A DNA stretch of 64,000 bases from positions 293,179 through 357,178 of the forward strand of contig NZ_CANKXG010000002.1 of assembly GCF_947487575.1 (NCBI RefSeq), written 5' to 3'. The notes beneath the pieces were generated by a model. It ran no database searches. It was not told where the DNA came from and saw nothing but the letters and a program-made list of their open reading frames with translations. Shown one piece after another: positions 43,441 through 52,384 of this stretch (position 1 is its first letter; each line of letters starts with the position of its first letter). The position numbers and the translations under genes were made by a program. This DNA is from an uncultured Algibacter sp. (GTDB lineage: Bacteria; Bacteroidota; Bacteroidia; Flavobacteriales; Flavobacteriaceae).

Positions 43441-44112
43441 ATGAAAAATAATAAGAGTTTGAATGTTTTAGGATGTGTACCTATGACACTTAATACATTG
43501 CTAGAATTGGCTGAGGAGTCTCAATCTTTTTTTTCTTTTAATATTTTAAAAAATATACCTGTTGAAATTAACGAATTGTTTGCACCTAATAAGAATTGGA
43601 ATATTACCAATTTAAATGCGTATGAACTGAGTTTGCAGTTTAAAAAGAAAGACGAGTTCGCTTTTTCTGTTGTAGGTGTAAATTCAAAAGAAAGTGTTTT
43701 TAATTGGTTTAAAGCAAAATCTGAAATCACTAAAGGTCAGTTTATAAATTTAATACATCCTACATCTTATGTGTCCCCTTCTGTGATTTTAAGTAATGGT
43801 ATACAATTAGAAAGTTTAAGTACTATAGCGGCGCGCTCGTCTATAGGGTTTGGTGTAAATATTAAAAGAAACTGTAGTTTAGGACATCATTGTGAGATTG
43901 GTGATTATGTGACAATAAACCCTGGAGTTACGTTAAGTAGTTTTGTTAAAGTAGGGGTAAATACCATGATTGGTTCTGGTGTTTCTGTGAAGAACGATAT
44001 TTCTATTGGAAAAAACTGCATCATTGGTGTCGGGAGTGTTGTTGTGAAAAACATACCAGATAATTCTGTGGCTTATGGTAATCCTTGTGTTGTTAAAGCA
44101 AATAATGTTTAA
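43441..44112 (+). CDS. NeuD/PglD-like hexapeptide acetyltransferase
   Basis: 223 residues. An N-terminal Rossmann-like domain (about 1-100) typical of NeuD/PglD. A left-handed beta helix follows (about 105-215) with IHPTSYVSPSVILSNGIQ, the catalytic His region LGHHCEIGDYVTINPG, and IGVGSVVVKNIPDNSVAYGN. Known relatives acetylate amino sugars such as sialic or bacillosamine precursors. No glycan genes are near. It is co-transcribed with the BKACE gene, an unusual partner that suggests an acyl-CoA-linked modification. Confidence 0.85.
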   Translation: MKNNKSLNVLGCVPMTLNTLLELAEESQSFFSFNILKNIPVEINELFAPNKNWNITNLNAYELSLQFKKKDEFAFSVVGVNSKESVFNWFKAKSEITKGQFINLIHPTSYVSPSVILSNGIQLESLSTIAARSSIGFGVNIKRNCSLGHHCEIGDYVTINPGVTLSSFVKVGVNTMIGSGVSVKNDISIGKNCIIGVGSVVVKNIPDNSVAYGNPCVVKANNV

Positions 44113-44192
44113 GTTGGTTAATAACTCATAATAACTCCCTTTCTGCAAACGCTTCAAAATTTCTATTTTGCATATCTATTCAAGAAGGAAAA

Positions 44193-46487
44193 ATGAAAGT
44201 CTGTATTGCCGAAAAACCAAGTGTTGCCCGAGAGATTGCTGCTGTATTAGGAGCAAGTGCAAAGCGTGATGGCTATTTTGAAGGTAACGGTTATGCAGTA
44301 ACTTACACCTTTGGACATTTATGCACTTTAAAAGAACCTGTTGATTATAAACCGTATTGGAAAAGTTGGGATTTAAATAACTTACCAATGCTTCCCGAAA
44401 AGTTTGAAGTAAAAGTGTCTTCAAATTCAGGTATTAAAAAGCAATTCAACATTGTAAAGAGTTTATTTGATAAAGCTGATTTGGTAATAAACTGCGGGGA
44501 TGCCGGTCAAGAAGGAGAGCTTATCCAGCGTTGGGTAATGAGCGAAGCCAAATATAAAGGTGAGGTAAAACGTCTATGGATTTCATCTTTAACAACTGAG
44601 GCTATTAAAGAAGGCTTTCTTAATTTAAAATCTTCAAAAGATTATGACAACCTTTATTATGCTGGTTTTTCCAGATCTATTGGTGATTGGTTGTTAGGTA
44701 TAAATGCAACCAGATTGTATACTGTAAAGCACGGTGGTTACAAACAGGTTTTATCGGTTGGTCGTGTGCAAACGCCTACTTTAGCAATGGTTGTTAATCG
44801 ATTTAAAGAAATAGAAAATTTTAAGCCGCAACCATATTGGGAGCTGCAAACACTTTACCGAGAAACGCTATTTAGTTATGAAGACGGGCGCTTTCTAAAA
44901 AAAGAAGATGGAGAAACTTTAGCTAATAAAGTTAAAGAAAGTGATTTTGAAATTGAATCGATAACCAAAAAGAAAGGTAAAGAATATGCGCCAAAACTTT
45001 TTGATTTAACAGGATTGCAAGTGTATTGTAATACCAAGTTTGGGTTTTCGGCAGATGAAACCTTAAAAATAGTTCAAGCGCTATATGAACGTAAAGTGGT
45101 AACATACCCAAGAGTTGATACCACATTTTTACCTAATGATGTACATCCTAAAGTATCTGGAATTCTTCAAAAGCTAACCAATTATTTAAAATTAACGCAA
45201 CCACTTTTAGGTAAAAAAATAAAAAAATCTACTAGAGTTTTTAACGATAAAAAAGTAACAGACCACCATGCAATTATTCCAACGGGCATGCAAACCAATT
45301 TGCAGTACAACCAGCAACAGGTTTATGATATAATAGTAAAACGATTTATTGCTGTGTTTTATGACGATTGTATAGTTTCTAACACTACGGTTTTAGGACA
45401 TGCAGCAAAGGTGGTTTTTAAAACCACAGGAAAAGAAATTTTAGATAAAGGCTGGCGTGTTGTTTTTGAAAATCCAAACACTAAAGAAAAAGAATCTGGT
45501 ATTTTGCCAACATTTCAAAAAGGCGAAAAAGGCCCGCATGAACCTTCATTTTTAGAAAAAGAAACAAAACCACCAAATCAGTTTACAGAAGCTTCGTTGT
45601 TGCGTGCTATGGAAACTGCAGGAAAGCAAGTTGACGATGAAGAGTTACGGGATTTGATGAAGGAGAATGGTATTGGAAGGCCATCAACACGTGCTAATAT
45701 TATTGAAACGCTTTTTAGAAGGAAATACATTAAACGAAATAAGAAGCAGGTTTTACCAACGGTAACTGGAATTCAGTTGATTGATACGATTCAAAACGAT
45801 TTATTAAAATCGGCAGAATTAACAGGTTCTTGGGAAAAGCAGTTGAAAGATATTGAGAAAGGTGAATATACCGCTGGAGCGTTTATAAAAAACATGAAAC
45901 GCATGGTAGATGCTTTGGTTTATGAGGTTAGAAGTGAAAAGCGCGCCAATATTTCGCATGCTGCTACAGTAAAAAAGCGTACTGTAAAGGGAGAGGCTAA
46001 AAAGGGAGCAGGTATAACTGCTGAAAAATGCCCAAAGTGTAAGCAAGGGCAAATTATAAAAGGAAAATCGGCTTATGGCTGTAGTGGGTATAAAACGGGT
46101 TGCCATTTTGTAATGCCGTTTAAATATGGAGAAAAAAAGATTTCGGAAAAACAGTTTATAAGACTGCTTCAAAAAGGGTCTACTGTTAATTTAAAAGGCT
46201 TTAAAACCAATTCTGGAACGGTTGAAGGTTTGTTGCGTTTTGATGAAAGTTTTAAGCTGAAACTAGAACCTAAACAAGCTAAGACAAAAGAAAAACCAAA
46301 ATCAAACGAATTAACGTGTCCTAAATGCAAAAAGGGGACCGTAATAAAAGGGAAAACCGCTTATGGGTGTAGTACTTACAAATCGGGTTGTGATTTTAAA
46401 GTAACGTTTGATGCCGTTAGAGAAAAAATAAATGGGCAAACACCAACTAGAGAGCTTGTGCATAATATCTTGAATGGAAGCATCTAA
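44193..46487 (+). CDS. topB: DNA topoisomerase III
   Basis: 764 residues, type IA topoisomerase. TOPRIM start MKVCIAEKPSVAREIAAVLG and acidic INCGDAGQEGELI. The catalytic Tyr305 is in VVTYPRVDTTFLP, followed by the gate-domain motif VTDHHAIIPTG. Two C-terminal zinc-ribbon-like repeats: CPKCKQGQIIKGKSAYGCS and CPKCKKGTVIKGKTAYGCS. It decatenates DNA and resolves recombination intermediates. TopB genes also occur on conjugative elements, but no transfer gene is near and the repeats around it are the same as elsewhere in the window, so I read it as chromosomal. Confidence 0.95.
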   Translation: MKVCIAEKPSVAREIAAVLGASAKRDGYFEGNGYAVTYTFGHLCTLKEPVDYKPYWKSWDLNNLPMLPEKFEVKVSSNSGIKKQFNIVKSLFDKADLVINCGDAGQEGELIQRWVMSEAKYKGEVKRLWISSLTTEAIKEGFLNLKSSKDYDNLYYAGFSRSIGDWLLGINATRLYTVKHGGYKQVLSVGRVQTPTLAMVVNRFKEIENFKPQPYWELQTLYRETLFSYEDGRFLKKEDGETLANKVKESDFEIESITKKKGKEYAPKLFDLTGLQVYCNTKFGFSADETLKIVQALYERKVVTYPRVDTTFLPNDVHPKVSGILQKLTNYLKLTQPLLGKKIKKSTRVFNDKKVTDHHAIIPTGMQTNLQYNQQQVYDIIVKRFIAVFYDDCIVSNTTVLGHAAKVVFKTTGKEILDKGWRVVFENPNTKEKESGILPTFQKGEKGPHEPSFLEKETKPPNQFTEASLLRAMETAGKQVDDEELRDLMKENGIGRPSTRANIIETLFRRKYIKRNKKQVLPTVTGIQLIDTIQNDLLKSAELTGSWEKQLKDIEKGEYTAGAFIKNMKRMVDALVYEVRSEKRANISHAATVKKRTVKGEAKKGAGITAEKCPKCKQGQIIKGKSAYGCSGYKTGCHFVMPFKYGEKKISEKQFIRLLQKGSTVNLKGFKTNSGTVEGLLRFDESFKLKLEPKQAKTKEKPKSNELTCPKCKKGTVIKGKTAYGCSTYKSGCDFKVTFDAVREKINGQTPTRELVHNILNGSI

Positions 46488-47076
46488 AACAAACCATAAG
46501 CATTTTATAATTTTTAAACCTTATGGGTATTTGAGTCAGTTTTCAAGTAACGACTCCAAGCAACAATCGAAAAAGTTTCTGGGTAGTTTATACGATTTCC
46601 CTGAAGGCATAATGGCTATTGGTAGATTAGATGAAGCTTCAGAAGGTTTGTTATTACTTACTACAAATGGTAAAATGAGTGCTCGTATAAACAGCCAAAA
46701 AGTTAAAAAAGAGTATTACGCACAAGTGGATGGTCTTGTTTCTGATGAGGCTATTGAACAATTAAAAACAGGTGTTGAGATTACTGTTGAAGGTGCTGTT
46801 TTCAAAACGAAACCTTGCACGGTATTTAAGCTGGATGCTATTCCAGATTTACCTAAGCGTGCTAAAAAGATTAGAGACGATAGGCATGGGCCAACAAGTT
46901 GGTTGTCTATAACTTTAAAAGAAGGTAAGTTTAGGCAGGTTAGAAAAATGACTTCAGCAGTTGGGTTTCCAACGTTGCGTTTGGTTCGTGTTAGAGTAGG
47001 AGGTATTTCTGTAAATACTATGCAGGCTGGTGATGTTGTTGAGGTTGATGTGTTTGAGGTTTCTAGGAGCAACTAA
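46474..47076 (+). CDS. RNA pseudouridine synthase, RluE/RsuA family
   Basis: 200 residues, no S4 domain. HFIIFKPYGYLSQF opens the catalytic domain; the active Asp is in GRLDEASEGLLLLTTNG. KKEYYAQVDG, LKEGKFRQVRKM and RLVRVRVGGI are the later motifs. Lack of an S4 domain and length point to an RluE-like enzyme, which modifies 23S rRNA. It overlaps the end of topB by 14 bp, so the two are in one unit. Confidence 0.9.
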   Translation: MEASKTNHKHFIIFKPYGYLSQFSSNDSKQQSKKFLGSLYDFPEGIMAIGRLDEASEGLLLLTTNGKMSARINSQKVKKEYYAQVDGLVSDEAIEQLKTGVEITVEGAVFKTKPCTVFKLDAIPDLPKRAKKIRDDRHGPTSWLSITLKEGKFRQVRKMTSAVGFPTLRLVRVRVGGISVNTMQAGDVVEVDVFEVSRSN

Positions 47077-47194
47077 GTGTTTTAAGCTAATTTCTCTACT
47101 AACTTTGTTAGAAAAAAATGTTAATTTTGTTTAGCATACCTCTTCAAAAATAACCCAAATTTAAGTTTAAAACTCTAAGTTAGAAAATAAACCC

Positions 47195-47293
47195 GCGTTA
47201 GGAATTGAAGTGTATAGCCCACAGCCTGACGAAGGAGGTGCGAGGACTTGTAACAGAAAGCCCTCCCGATAGCTATCGGGATTGTGGTAACGC
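47195..47293 (+). repeat. Intergenic repeat, copy g
   Basis: 99 bp, GCGTTA to TAACGC. It has GTGTATAGCCCACAGCC, GACGAAGGAGGTGCGAGG and ACTTGTAACAGAAAGCCC. The right stem is enlarged by CCCGATAGCTATCGGG, a perfect 16-bp palindrome. It ends 12 bp from the stop codon of the membrane protein gene, antisense to it; the flank up to that stop is shared with copy d. Confidence 0.9.
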
Positions 47294-47305
47294 CCAAATA
47301 ATAAA

Positions 47306-47932
47306 TTAGACTTCTAGTTTTTCTAGTTCTTTATAATTTCTGTTTAAGCGCTTTAGTAAAAAGCCATAAATAAGCTTGTAAAATAGCCAAATAATAAGCA
47401 TAAATGCTCCAATTATTAAGATGGATACTATGGTGAAGATAGCTAGTTGTTTGTCTGTGAATTTTGAAATGTTTTCTAGATTAGGGTCGTGATTTATGGA
47501 GTAAACCAAGGCTAGAGCAGAGGATATGAATATCATGACTAGGTTATAGATAACGTAGTATCTGATTATTTTTCGGGTGTTTATAATGCTTTTCATTAGT
47601 TTTTTAGCATTATCGGTTACAGAAACTGTTTTATAAGATTTGTAGAGGAGGTATATAAAAAGTAGTATTATAGCATAACTAAAAATAGTTAATGCGGTAA
47701 CCATTTGCTCGCTTAAAATAAAGTTTAAGCGCTCTTTGTATTGTGGGGATGTTACATAGGGAATGGTGTTGATTAAAATCCAGAATACAAGTTCTGCGAT
47801 ACTAATGTAAAAAAGCGTCTTAACTATGGAAGACGATTTTTTATGCAGCATGGGGTAGATATCTTTTATGGATAACTTTTTTTCGTCTGGTTGCTTGTTC
47901 CAGTCTTTTTTTAATAGATCTAATTCATCCAT
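47306..47932 (-). CDS. Membrane protein encoded with ECF sigma factor
   Basis: 208 residues. A cytoplasmic start MDELDLLKKDWNKQ, common to flavobacterial proteins encoded next to ECF sigma factors, then four membrane helices (about 38-60, 77-97, 120-142, 160-185). No known anti-sigma motif (such as a ZAS zinc site) is visible. The gene starts 4 bp after the sigma gene, so an anti-sigma or signal-relay role is likely but unproved. Confidence 0.65.
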   Translation of the reverse strand: MDELDLLKKDWNKQPDEKKLSIKDIYPMLHKKSSSIVKTLFYISIAELVFWILINTIPYVTSPQYKERLNFILSEQMVTALTIFSYAIILLFIYLLYKSYKTVSVTDNAKKLMKSIINTRKIIRYYVIYNLVMIFISSALALVYSINHDPNLENISKFTDKQLAIFTIVSILIIGAFMLIIWLFYKLIYGFLLKRLNRNYKELEKLEV

Positions 47933-47936
47933 AACG

Positions 47937-48431
47937 TTACGGATTTAAAATGGTTCTGAGTTTGTTTTTTATCCTGTTCATTTTCACGCGGGCATTTACT
48001 TCACTTATCCCCAATGTTTCACTAATTTCTCTATAATCTTTGTCTTCTAAATACAAAAATACTAGAGCTTTTTCAATATCATTTAATTGATGTACAGCTT
48101 TGTAGAGTACTTTTAATTGTTGCTCTTCGGTATCATCATAATCTTCTGCTTTTATTTTAAACTGTACATTTTCAAAATCTTGAGTTTTTATGCTGCGTTT
48201 TGATTTTCTGTAAAGTGTAATTGCAGTATTTAAACCAACACGATACATCCAAGTACTGAACTTTGCATCGCCTCTAAATTTGGGATATGCTTTCCAGAGT
48301 TGAATGGTTATTTCTTGAAATAAATCGTTATGCGCATCATAATTATTAGTGTACAAACGGCAAACTTTGTGCACAATATTTTGGTGCTTTTCTAGCAATT
48401 CAACAAAACTATGTTCTAGTTCTCTATTCAA
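47937..48431 (-). CDS. ECF RNA polymerase sigma factor
   Basis: 164 residues. Region 2 with YDAHNDLFQEITIQLWKAYP and KFSTWMYRVGLNTAI; region 4 with KALVFLYLEDKDYREISETL and the recognition helix of a sigma-70 type. The first gene of a two-gene unit with the membrane protein. Its likely targets and signal are not evident. The divergent TonB-dependent receptor is 614 bp away. Confidence 0.92.
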   Translation of the reverse strand: MNRELEHSFVELLEKHQNIVHKVCRLYTNNYDAHNDLFQEITIQLWKAYPKFRGDAKFSTWMYRVGLNTAITLYRKSKRSIKTQDFENVQFKIKAEDYDDTEEQQLKVLYKAVHQLNDIEKALVFLYLEDKDYREISETLGISEVNARVKMNRIKNKLRTILNP

Positions 48432-49045
48432 TGGTTTGGTTTAGTTACTATGTAAGTAGCTTAATGTTTTAAAACGTTACATGCCAGTGAAAATAAAATT
48501 GGAAACCCTTGGTTTTCATTTTATTTAATATGTGATATTTTTTAATGAATTTTAGTTTTGGTATTTGATATTTTGTTTAAAAACAAGAAACTAATACATT
48601 CTTAAACTTTTTGTTTATATAATCTTTATTTTAAACTGAATTTCAATTAGTTGAATATGTATTATAGATAAAAACTATAATGCTTTTTTAGTTAGTAATT
48701 AGCGTTTCATTACCTTGCTGTATAGCTAATATATAAAAAAAATAAACTAGTGTTATAAGGGTTGATTTTTTTAAATTAATATTTGTGTTTTTGCGTGTTT
48801 ATATTATAAATATATGTTTTTTTTAAATTTAAAAATTGATTTTCGTTACTGATTTTGAAATCTATTTTGCGATTTTTTTTCTCAATATTTCAATTCATCC
48901 TGCAAATTTTACAGTTCGGTAATTAAGAGTTTTTGTAACTGCTTTTGTGTTGCATTTTTGCCTCATCAAAATGCGCTAAATAAATAACACTTTATGCTGA
49001 AATAAATTCAGCACAAGAAAAACGAACAGTAAAAATTAATCCATC
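48432..49045. other. Long A+T-rich intergenic region
   Basis: 614 bp between the divergent sigma factor and TonB-dependent receptor genes, very rich in T and A runs, with no open frame, repeat or structured element that I can support. A -7-like GCATTTTTG at about 48952-48960 is the best promoter candidate for the receptor, leaving a leader of about 80 bases. The length suggests regulatory content. Confidence 0.4.
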
Positions 49046-51199
49046 ATGAAAAAATTAACCATCATTTTAATCACTTTTTTGAGCTTTCAAATTTCTGCTC
49101 AAGATATAATAAGCGGAAAAATTATTAATACAAAAAATGAACCAATTGCGGGCGCCAATATTTATTTGGAAGGCACTTATGATGGAAGTACATCTATGGA
49201 AGATGGAAGCTTCTCTTTTAAAACTTCAGAAACTGGAACACAAACTTTAGTGGCTTCTTTTTTGTCTTATGAAACCTATTTGATGATTGGCGATATTTCT
49301 TTTATGAAAGATGTTACTATAAAACTTAAAGAAGATGTAAATACCTTAGATGCTGTGGTATTATCGGCAGGAACGTTTTCGGCAGGCGATAATAGTAAAG
49401 TAAATGTTTTAAAACCATTGGATGTAGTAACCACTGCAAGTGCATTGGGTGATTTTGTTGGTGCTTTGCAAACCTTACCAGGAACAACAACCGTTGCTGA
49501 AGATGGCAGATTATTTGTGCGTGGTGGTGATGCCAATGAAACCCAGATTTTTATTGATGGTATTCGTGTATTTACACCATATTCACCAACAACCAATAAT
49601 GCACCAACTCGAGGAAGGTATTCGCCATTTTTATTTGATGGTATTACATTTTCTACAGGTGGATATTCAGCAGAGTATGGTCAAGCCTTATCAAGTGTTT
49701 TACTTTTAAATACTATTGATGAACCTGATCAAGAAAAAACAGATATTGGTATTATGAGCCTTGGAGCAACTCTTGGCAATACACAAAAATGGGATAAAAG
49801 TTCATTGAGTGTTAATGCCTCTTACATAAACTTAGCGCCATATAACGCTATATTTAAAAACAGAAACGATTGGATTAAACCTTTTGAAACTGCATCAGGA
49901 GAAACAGTTTACAGAAAGAAAACCAATTCGGGCTTATTTAAACTTTACGGTGCTTTTGATGCTACTAATTTTGAGCTTACTCAAGAAGATATCAACAGAC
50001 CAGAAGGCGCATATTTTAAATTAAACAACAATAACTTTTATTTAAACGGATCGTATCAAGGCGTTTTAAACGATACTTGGTCGCTTTTTGGTGGTGTAAG
50101 TTATACCAAAGCTAAAAACGACTTTACCTTTATAGAAAGTGATATTAATGACACTGAAAACTCGCTACACGCTAAACTGAAGTTTAAAAACAGAGTCAGT
50201 AACCGATTTAAACTTTATTTTGGAGCAGAGTATTTTGCAACCGATTTTGAAGAAACCTATGAAGATAAAACCATCGATAAGCTAAATTACGGTTATAATA
50301 ACAATATTATGGCTGCTTATGCTGAAGCCGATATCTTTATGTCTAAAAAACTAGCATTTAAAACAGGGCTTCGCGGAGAATACTCAGAGCTGTTCAAAGA
50401 TTTCACCTTAGCTCCAAGAGTATCATTAGCCTACAAAACTACTAATAAAAGTCAGGTATCTTTGGCCTATGGTAATTTTTATCAAAACCCATCAAGTAAT
50501 ATACTAAAGTTTAATCAAGATTTAAAAGCCGAAAACACATCGCATTACATTTTTAACTACCAATACAATGCCGATAGAAAAATCTTTAGAGCTGAAGCTT
50601 ATTATAAAACCTATGATAATTTAGTTAAATACGATACCGAATTCACAAACTTTAACACAAATTACAACAGCAATGGAAACGGTTTTGCACGCGGCATAGA
50701 CTTATTTTGGAGAGATAGTAAAACCATCAAAAATTTCGATTATTGGTTAAGTTATTCATTTTTGGATACTAAGCGTGATTATAAAAACTACATAACTTTG
50801 GCTCAGCCTAATTTTGCAAATACACATAACTTATCTGTAGTTGGAAAATACTGGATTGATAAATGGCGTAGTCAAGTAGGGATGAGTTATTCTTATGCTT
50901 CGGGGCGACCATACACAAACCCTAACCAACTAGGTTTTTTAAATAAAAAAACCAAAGCTTTTAATAGTTTGAGCTTAAATTGGGCGTATTTAATAAGTCC
51001 TCAAAAAATATTATACGCATCTGTTAATAATGTGTTAGGCTTTAAAAATATAAATGGCTACCAATATGCAAATACACCAAATGCAAATGGTAATTTTAAT
51101 AGAAGAGCTTTGAAGCCTGCTACAGATCAGTTCTTTTTTGTTGGATTATTTTGGACCATCAGTGAAGATAAGAAGAGTAATCAGTTAAATAACCTTTAG
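49046..51199 (+). CDS. TonB-dependent outer-membrane receptor
   Basis: 717 residues. Signal peptide MKKLTIILITFLSFQISAQ, a carboxypeptidase-regulatory-like domain (about 20-100, ISGKIINTKNEPIAGANIYL), a plug domain (about 120-230, RLFVRGGDANETQIFIDGI) and a 22-strand barrel (STGGYSAEYGQALSS to the end). No SusD-like partner follows, so uptake of a siderophore, cofactor or peptide is more likely than a polysaccharide. The last residues are hydrophilic, with no clear Phe end. Repeat copy h starts 1 bp after the stop codon. Confidence 0.92.
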   Translation: MKKLTIILITFLSFQISAQDIISGKIINTKNEPIAGANIYLEGTYDGSTSMEDGSFSFKTSETGTQTLVASFLSYETYLMIGDISFMKDVTIKLKEDVNTLDAVVLSAGTFSAGDNSKVNVLKPLDVVTTASALGDFVGALQTLPGTTTVAEDGRLFVRGGDANETQIFIDGIRVFTPYSPTTNNAPTRGRYSPFLFDGITFSTGGYSAEYGQALSSVLLLNTIDEPDQEKTDIGIMSLGATLGNTQKWDKSSLSVNASYINLAPYNAIFKNRNDWIKPFETASGETVYRKKTNSGLFKLYGAFDATNFELTQEDINRPEGAYFKLNNNNFYLNGSYQGVLNDTWSLFGGVSYTKAKNDFTFIESDINDTENSLHAKLKFKNRVSNRFKLYFGAEYFATDFEETYEDKTIDKLNYGYNNNIMAAYAEADIFMSKKLAFKTGLRGEYSELFKDFTLAPRVSLAYKTTNKSQVSLAYGNFYQNPSSNILKFNQDLKAENTSHYIFNYQYNADRKIFRAEAYYKTYDNLVKYDTEFTNFNTNYNSNGNGFARGIDLFWRDSKTIKNFDYWLSYSFLDTKRDYKNYITLAQPNFANTHNLSVVGKYWIDKWRSQVGMSYSYASGRPYTNPNQLGFLNKKTKAFNSLSLNWAYLISPQKILYASVNNVLGFKNINGYQYANTPNANGNFNRRALKPATDQFFFVGLFWTISEDKKSNQLNNL

Positions 51200-51200
51200 G

Positions 51201-51348
51201 GCGTTACCCAAAAAAGGGTCGGGCTATCCGTTATATCTTTTTAAAACGTCATAGCGAGAACGATAAGACCTAGCTATCTACTTAATACAACTTCTATCAA
51301 TTTTTTACATGTCAATTTTAAAAAGGATGCCACTACTATCCCTTACGC
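51201..51348 (-). repeat. Intergenic repeat, copy h (expanded)
   Basis: 148 bp on the minus strand. Left end GCGTAAGGGATAGTAG (one terminal mismatch), GTGGCATCCTTTTT, a middle with GCTATGACGT as in f, AAAAAGATATAACGGATAGCCC, and right stem ACCC-tttttt-GGGTAACGC. It begins 1 bp after the receptor stop codon, antisense to it. Confidence 0.85.
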
Positions 51349-51441
51349 GAACAGTAACTTTAATTAATATTTTTTTAACAGATTGTTATTAAAAATTCTT
51401 TCTAAACAGATCTCGATAAAAAATCGGGATAAGTAATTCAC

Positions 51442-51469
51442 TCACTTTTTCTAAAAAGAAAAAAAGTGA
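51442..51469. terminator. Bidirectional terminator
   Basis: TCACTTTTT (51442-51450) and AAAAAGTGA (51461-51469) pair around a 10-base loop. It lies between the convergent receptor and RDD genes, 8 bp past the RDD stop. A second, imperfect palindrome (ATCTCGAT ... ATCGGGAT) lies just before, at 51412-51431. Confidence 0.6.
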
Positions 51470-51477
51470 TTCTCTGC

Positions 51478-52197
51478 TTACATACTCTGTGTATAAAAAT
51501 TATAATCTTTTAATACAACATCAATAAACTCCATATCTGTACTATGCTTAACGGTTTTTATGCCAACAACTTCAATTATTTTTTGTCGCAGTTTAATTAA
51601 AGTTTGATAGTCTTTTGTTTGTCTTGCGGCTGAAAATGTTTCTTTGATAATTCTGGCATCGTTATCAGATAGCTTAATAACATTTGGATATGTTGGCTTA
51701 TAATTTTCTTGTAGATTTTCCAAGATAGTATGACTAATATTTACATGGTTTTTGAGGCCTATAACTGCAGTTCCCGCTGCCATATCACCAAGTCGCTGTG
51801 TTTTTTTATTAAAAAGCATTACAAAAAAACCAAGACCAAAAATGTAAACATCTACAATTCTGAAAAACCAGCGCACCACATAATCAGAAAACGAGGCTTG
51901 ATAACCATCAATTTTCACTACTCTAATATTTAAAACTCGCTTACCAATGGTTTGACCTTGCAAAACAGATTCCAAAACCAAAGTATAAAACATAACAGGA
52001 AAACTAAGCACGGTGTTTATGGCTATTTGCGACCACTGATCCATATTATCAAACGCACCGAAGGTCCAATTTAAAACCAAGATATACCCAATCTTTATAG
52101 CCATATCAATAAAAAAGGCTAATAAACGTTCCCCTCCTCCTGCGGCATTGAAGGAAATTTTTACATTTTGGGTCGTGTTAATTTGTAACTCTGACAT
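51478..52197 (-). CDS. RDD family membrane protein
   Basis: 239 residues. RDD domain with three membrane helices (about 28-48, 58-78, 105-130), the starting Arg-x-x-A in GGGERLLAFFIDMAI, and the late KKTQRLGDMAAGTAV. The C-terminal 90 residues are soluble and helical. It is divergent from the SpoIIM gene of the MoxR/DUF58 cluster, where such proteins commonly occur. The function of the cluster is unknown; a stress or membrane role is proposed for related clusters. Confidence 0.85.
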   Translation of the reverse strand: MSELQINTTQNVKISFNAAGGGERLLAFFIDMAIKIGYILVLNWTFGAFDNMDQWSQIAINTVLSFPVMFYTLVLESVLQGQTIGKRVLNIRVVKIDGYQASFSDYVVRWFFRIVDVYIFGLGFFVMLFNKKTQRLGDMAAGTAVIGLKNHVNISHTILENLQENYKPTYPNVIKLSDNDARIIKETFSAARQTKDYQTLIKLRQKIIEVVGIKTVKHSTDMEFIDVVLKDYNFYTQSM

Positions 52198-52384
52198 TTA
52201 TTATTTTAATTTATCAAATATAAGAACTCATTTAATCTTTTTGGATTTAAGCGAAAATCAATCATTTTTGCAACCAGTTGAAGGCTTTTTAGAGTTGCAT
52301 AGCATCATTACAGAACGAAAAAAGACAAGAAATGGATGCAAAAGGATTATTTTTTAGCAAATTTAAAAGGTTTAAACGAGTTCT

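Noticed and set aside
44193-46487. topB as a sign of an integrative conjugative element
   Set aside because: No relaxase, Tra, integrase or excision gene is near, and the flanks carry the same repeat family and housekeeping genes as the rest of the window.
52148-52357. 69-residue open frame between the RDD and SpoIIM genes
   Set aside because: It overlaps the start of the RDD gene, has no recognisable domain and no composition or promoter that would support it.
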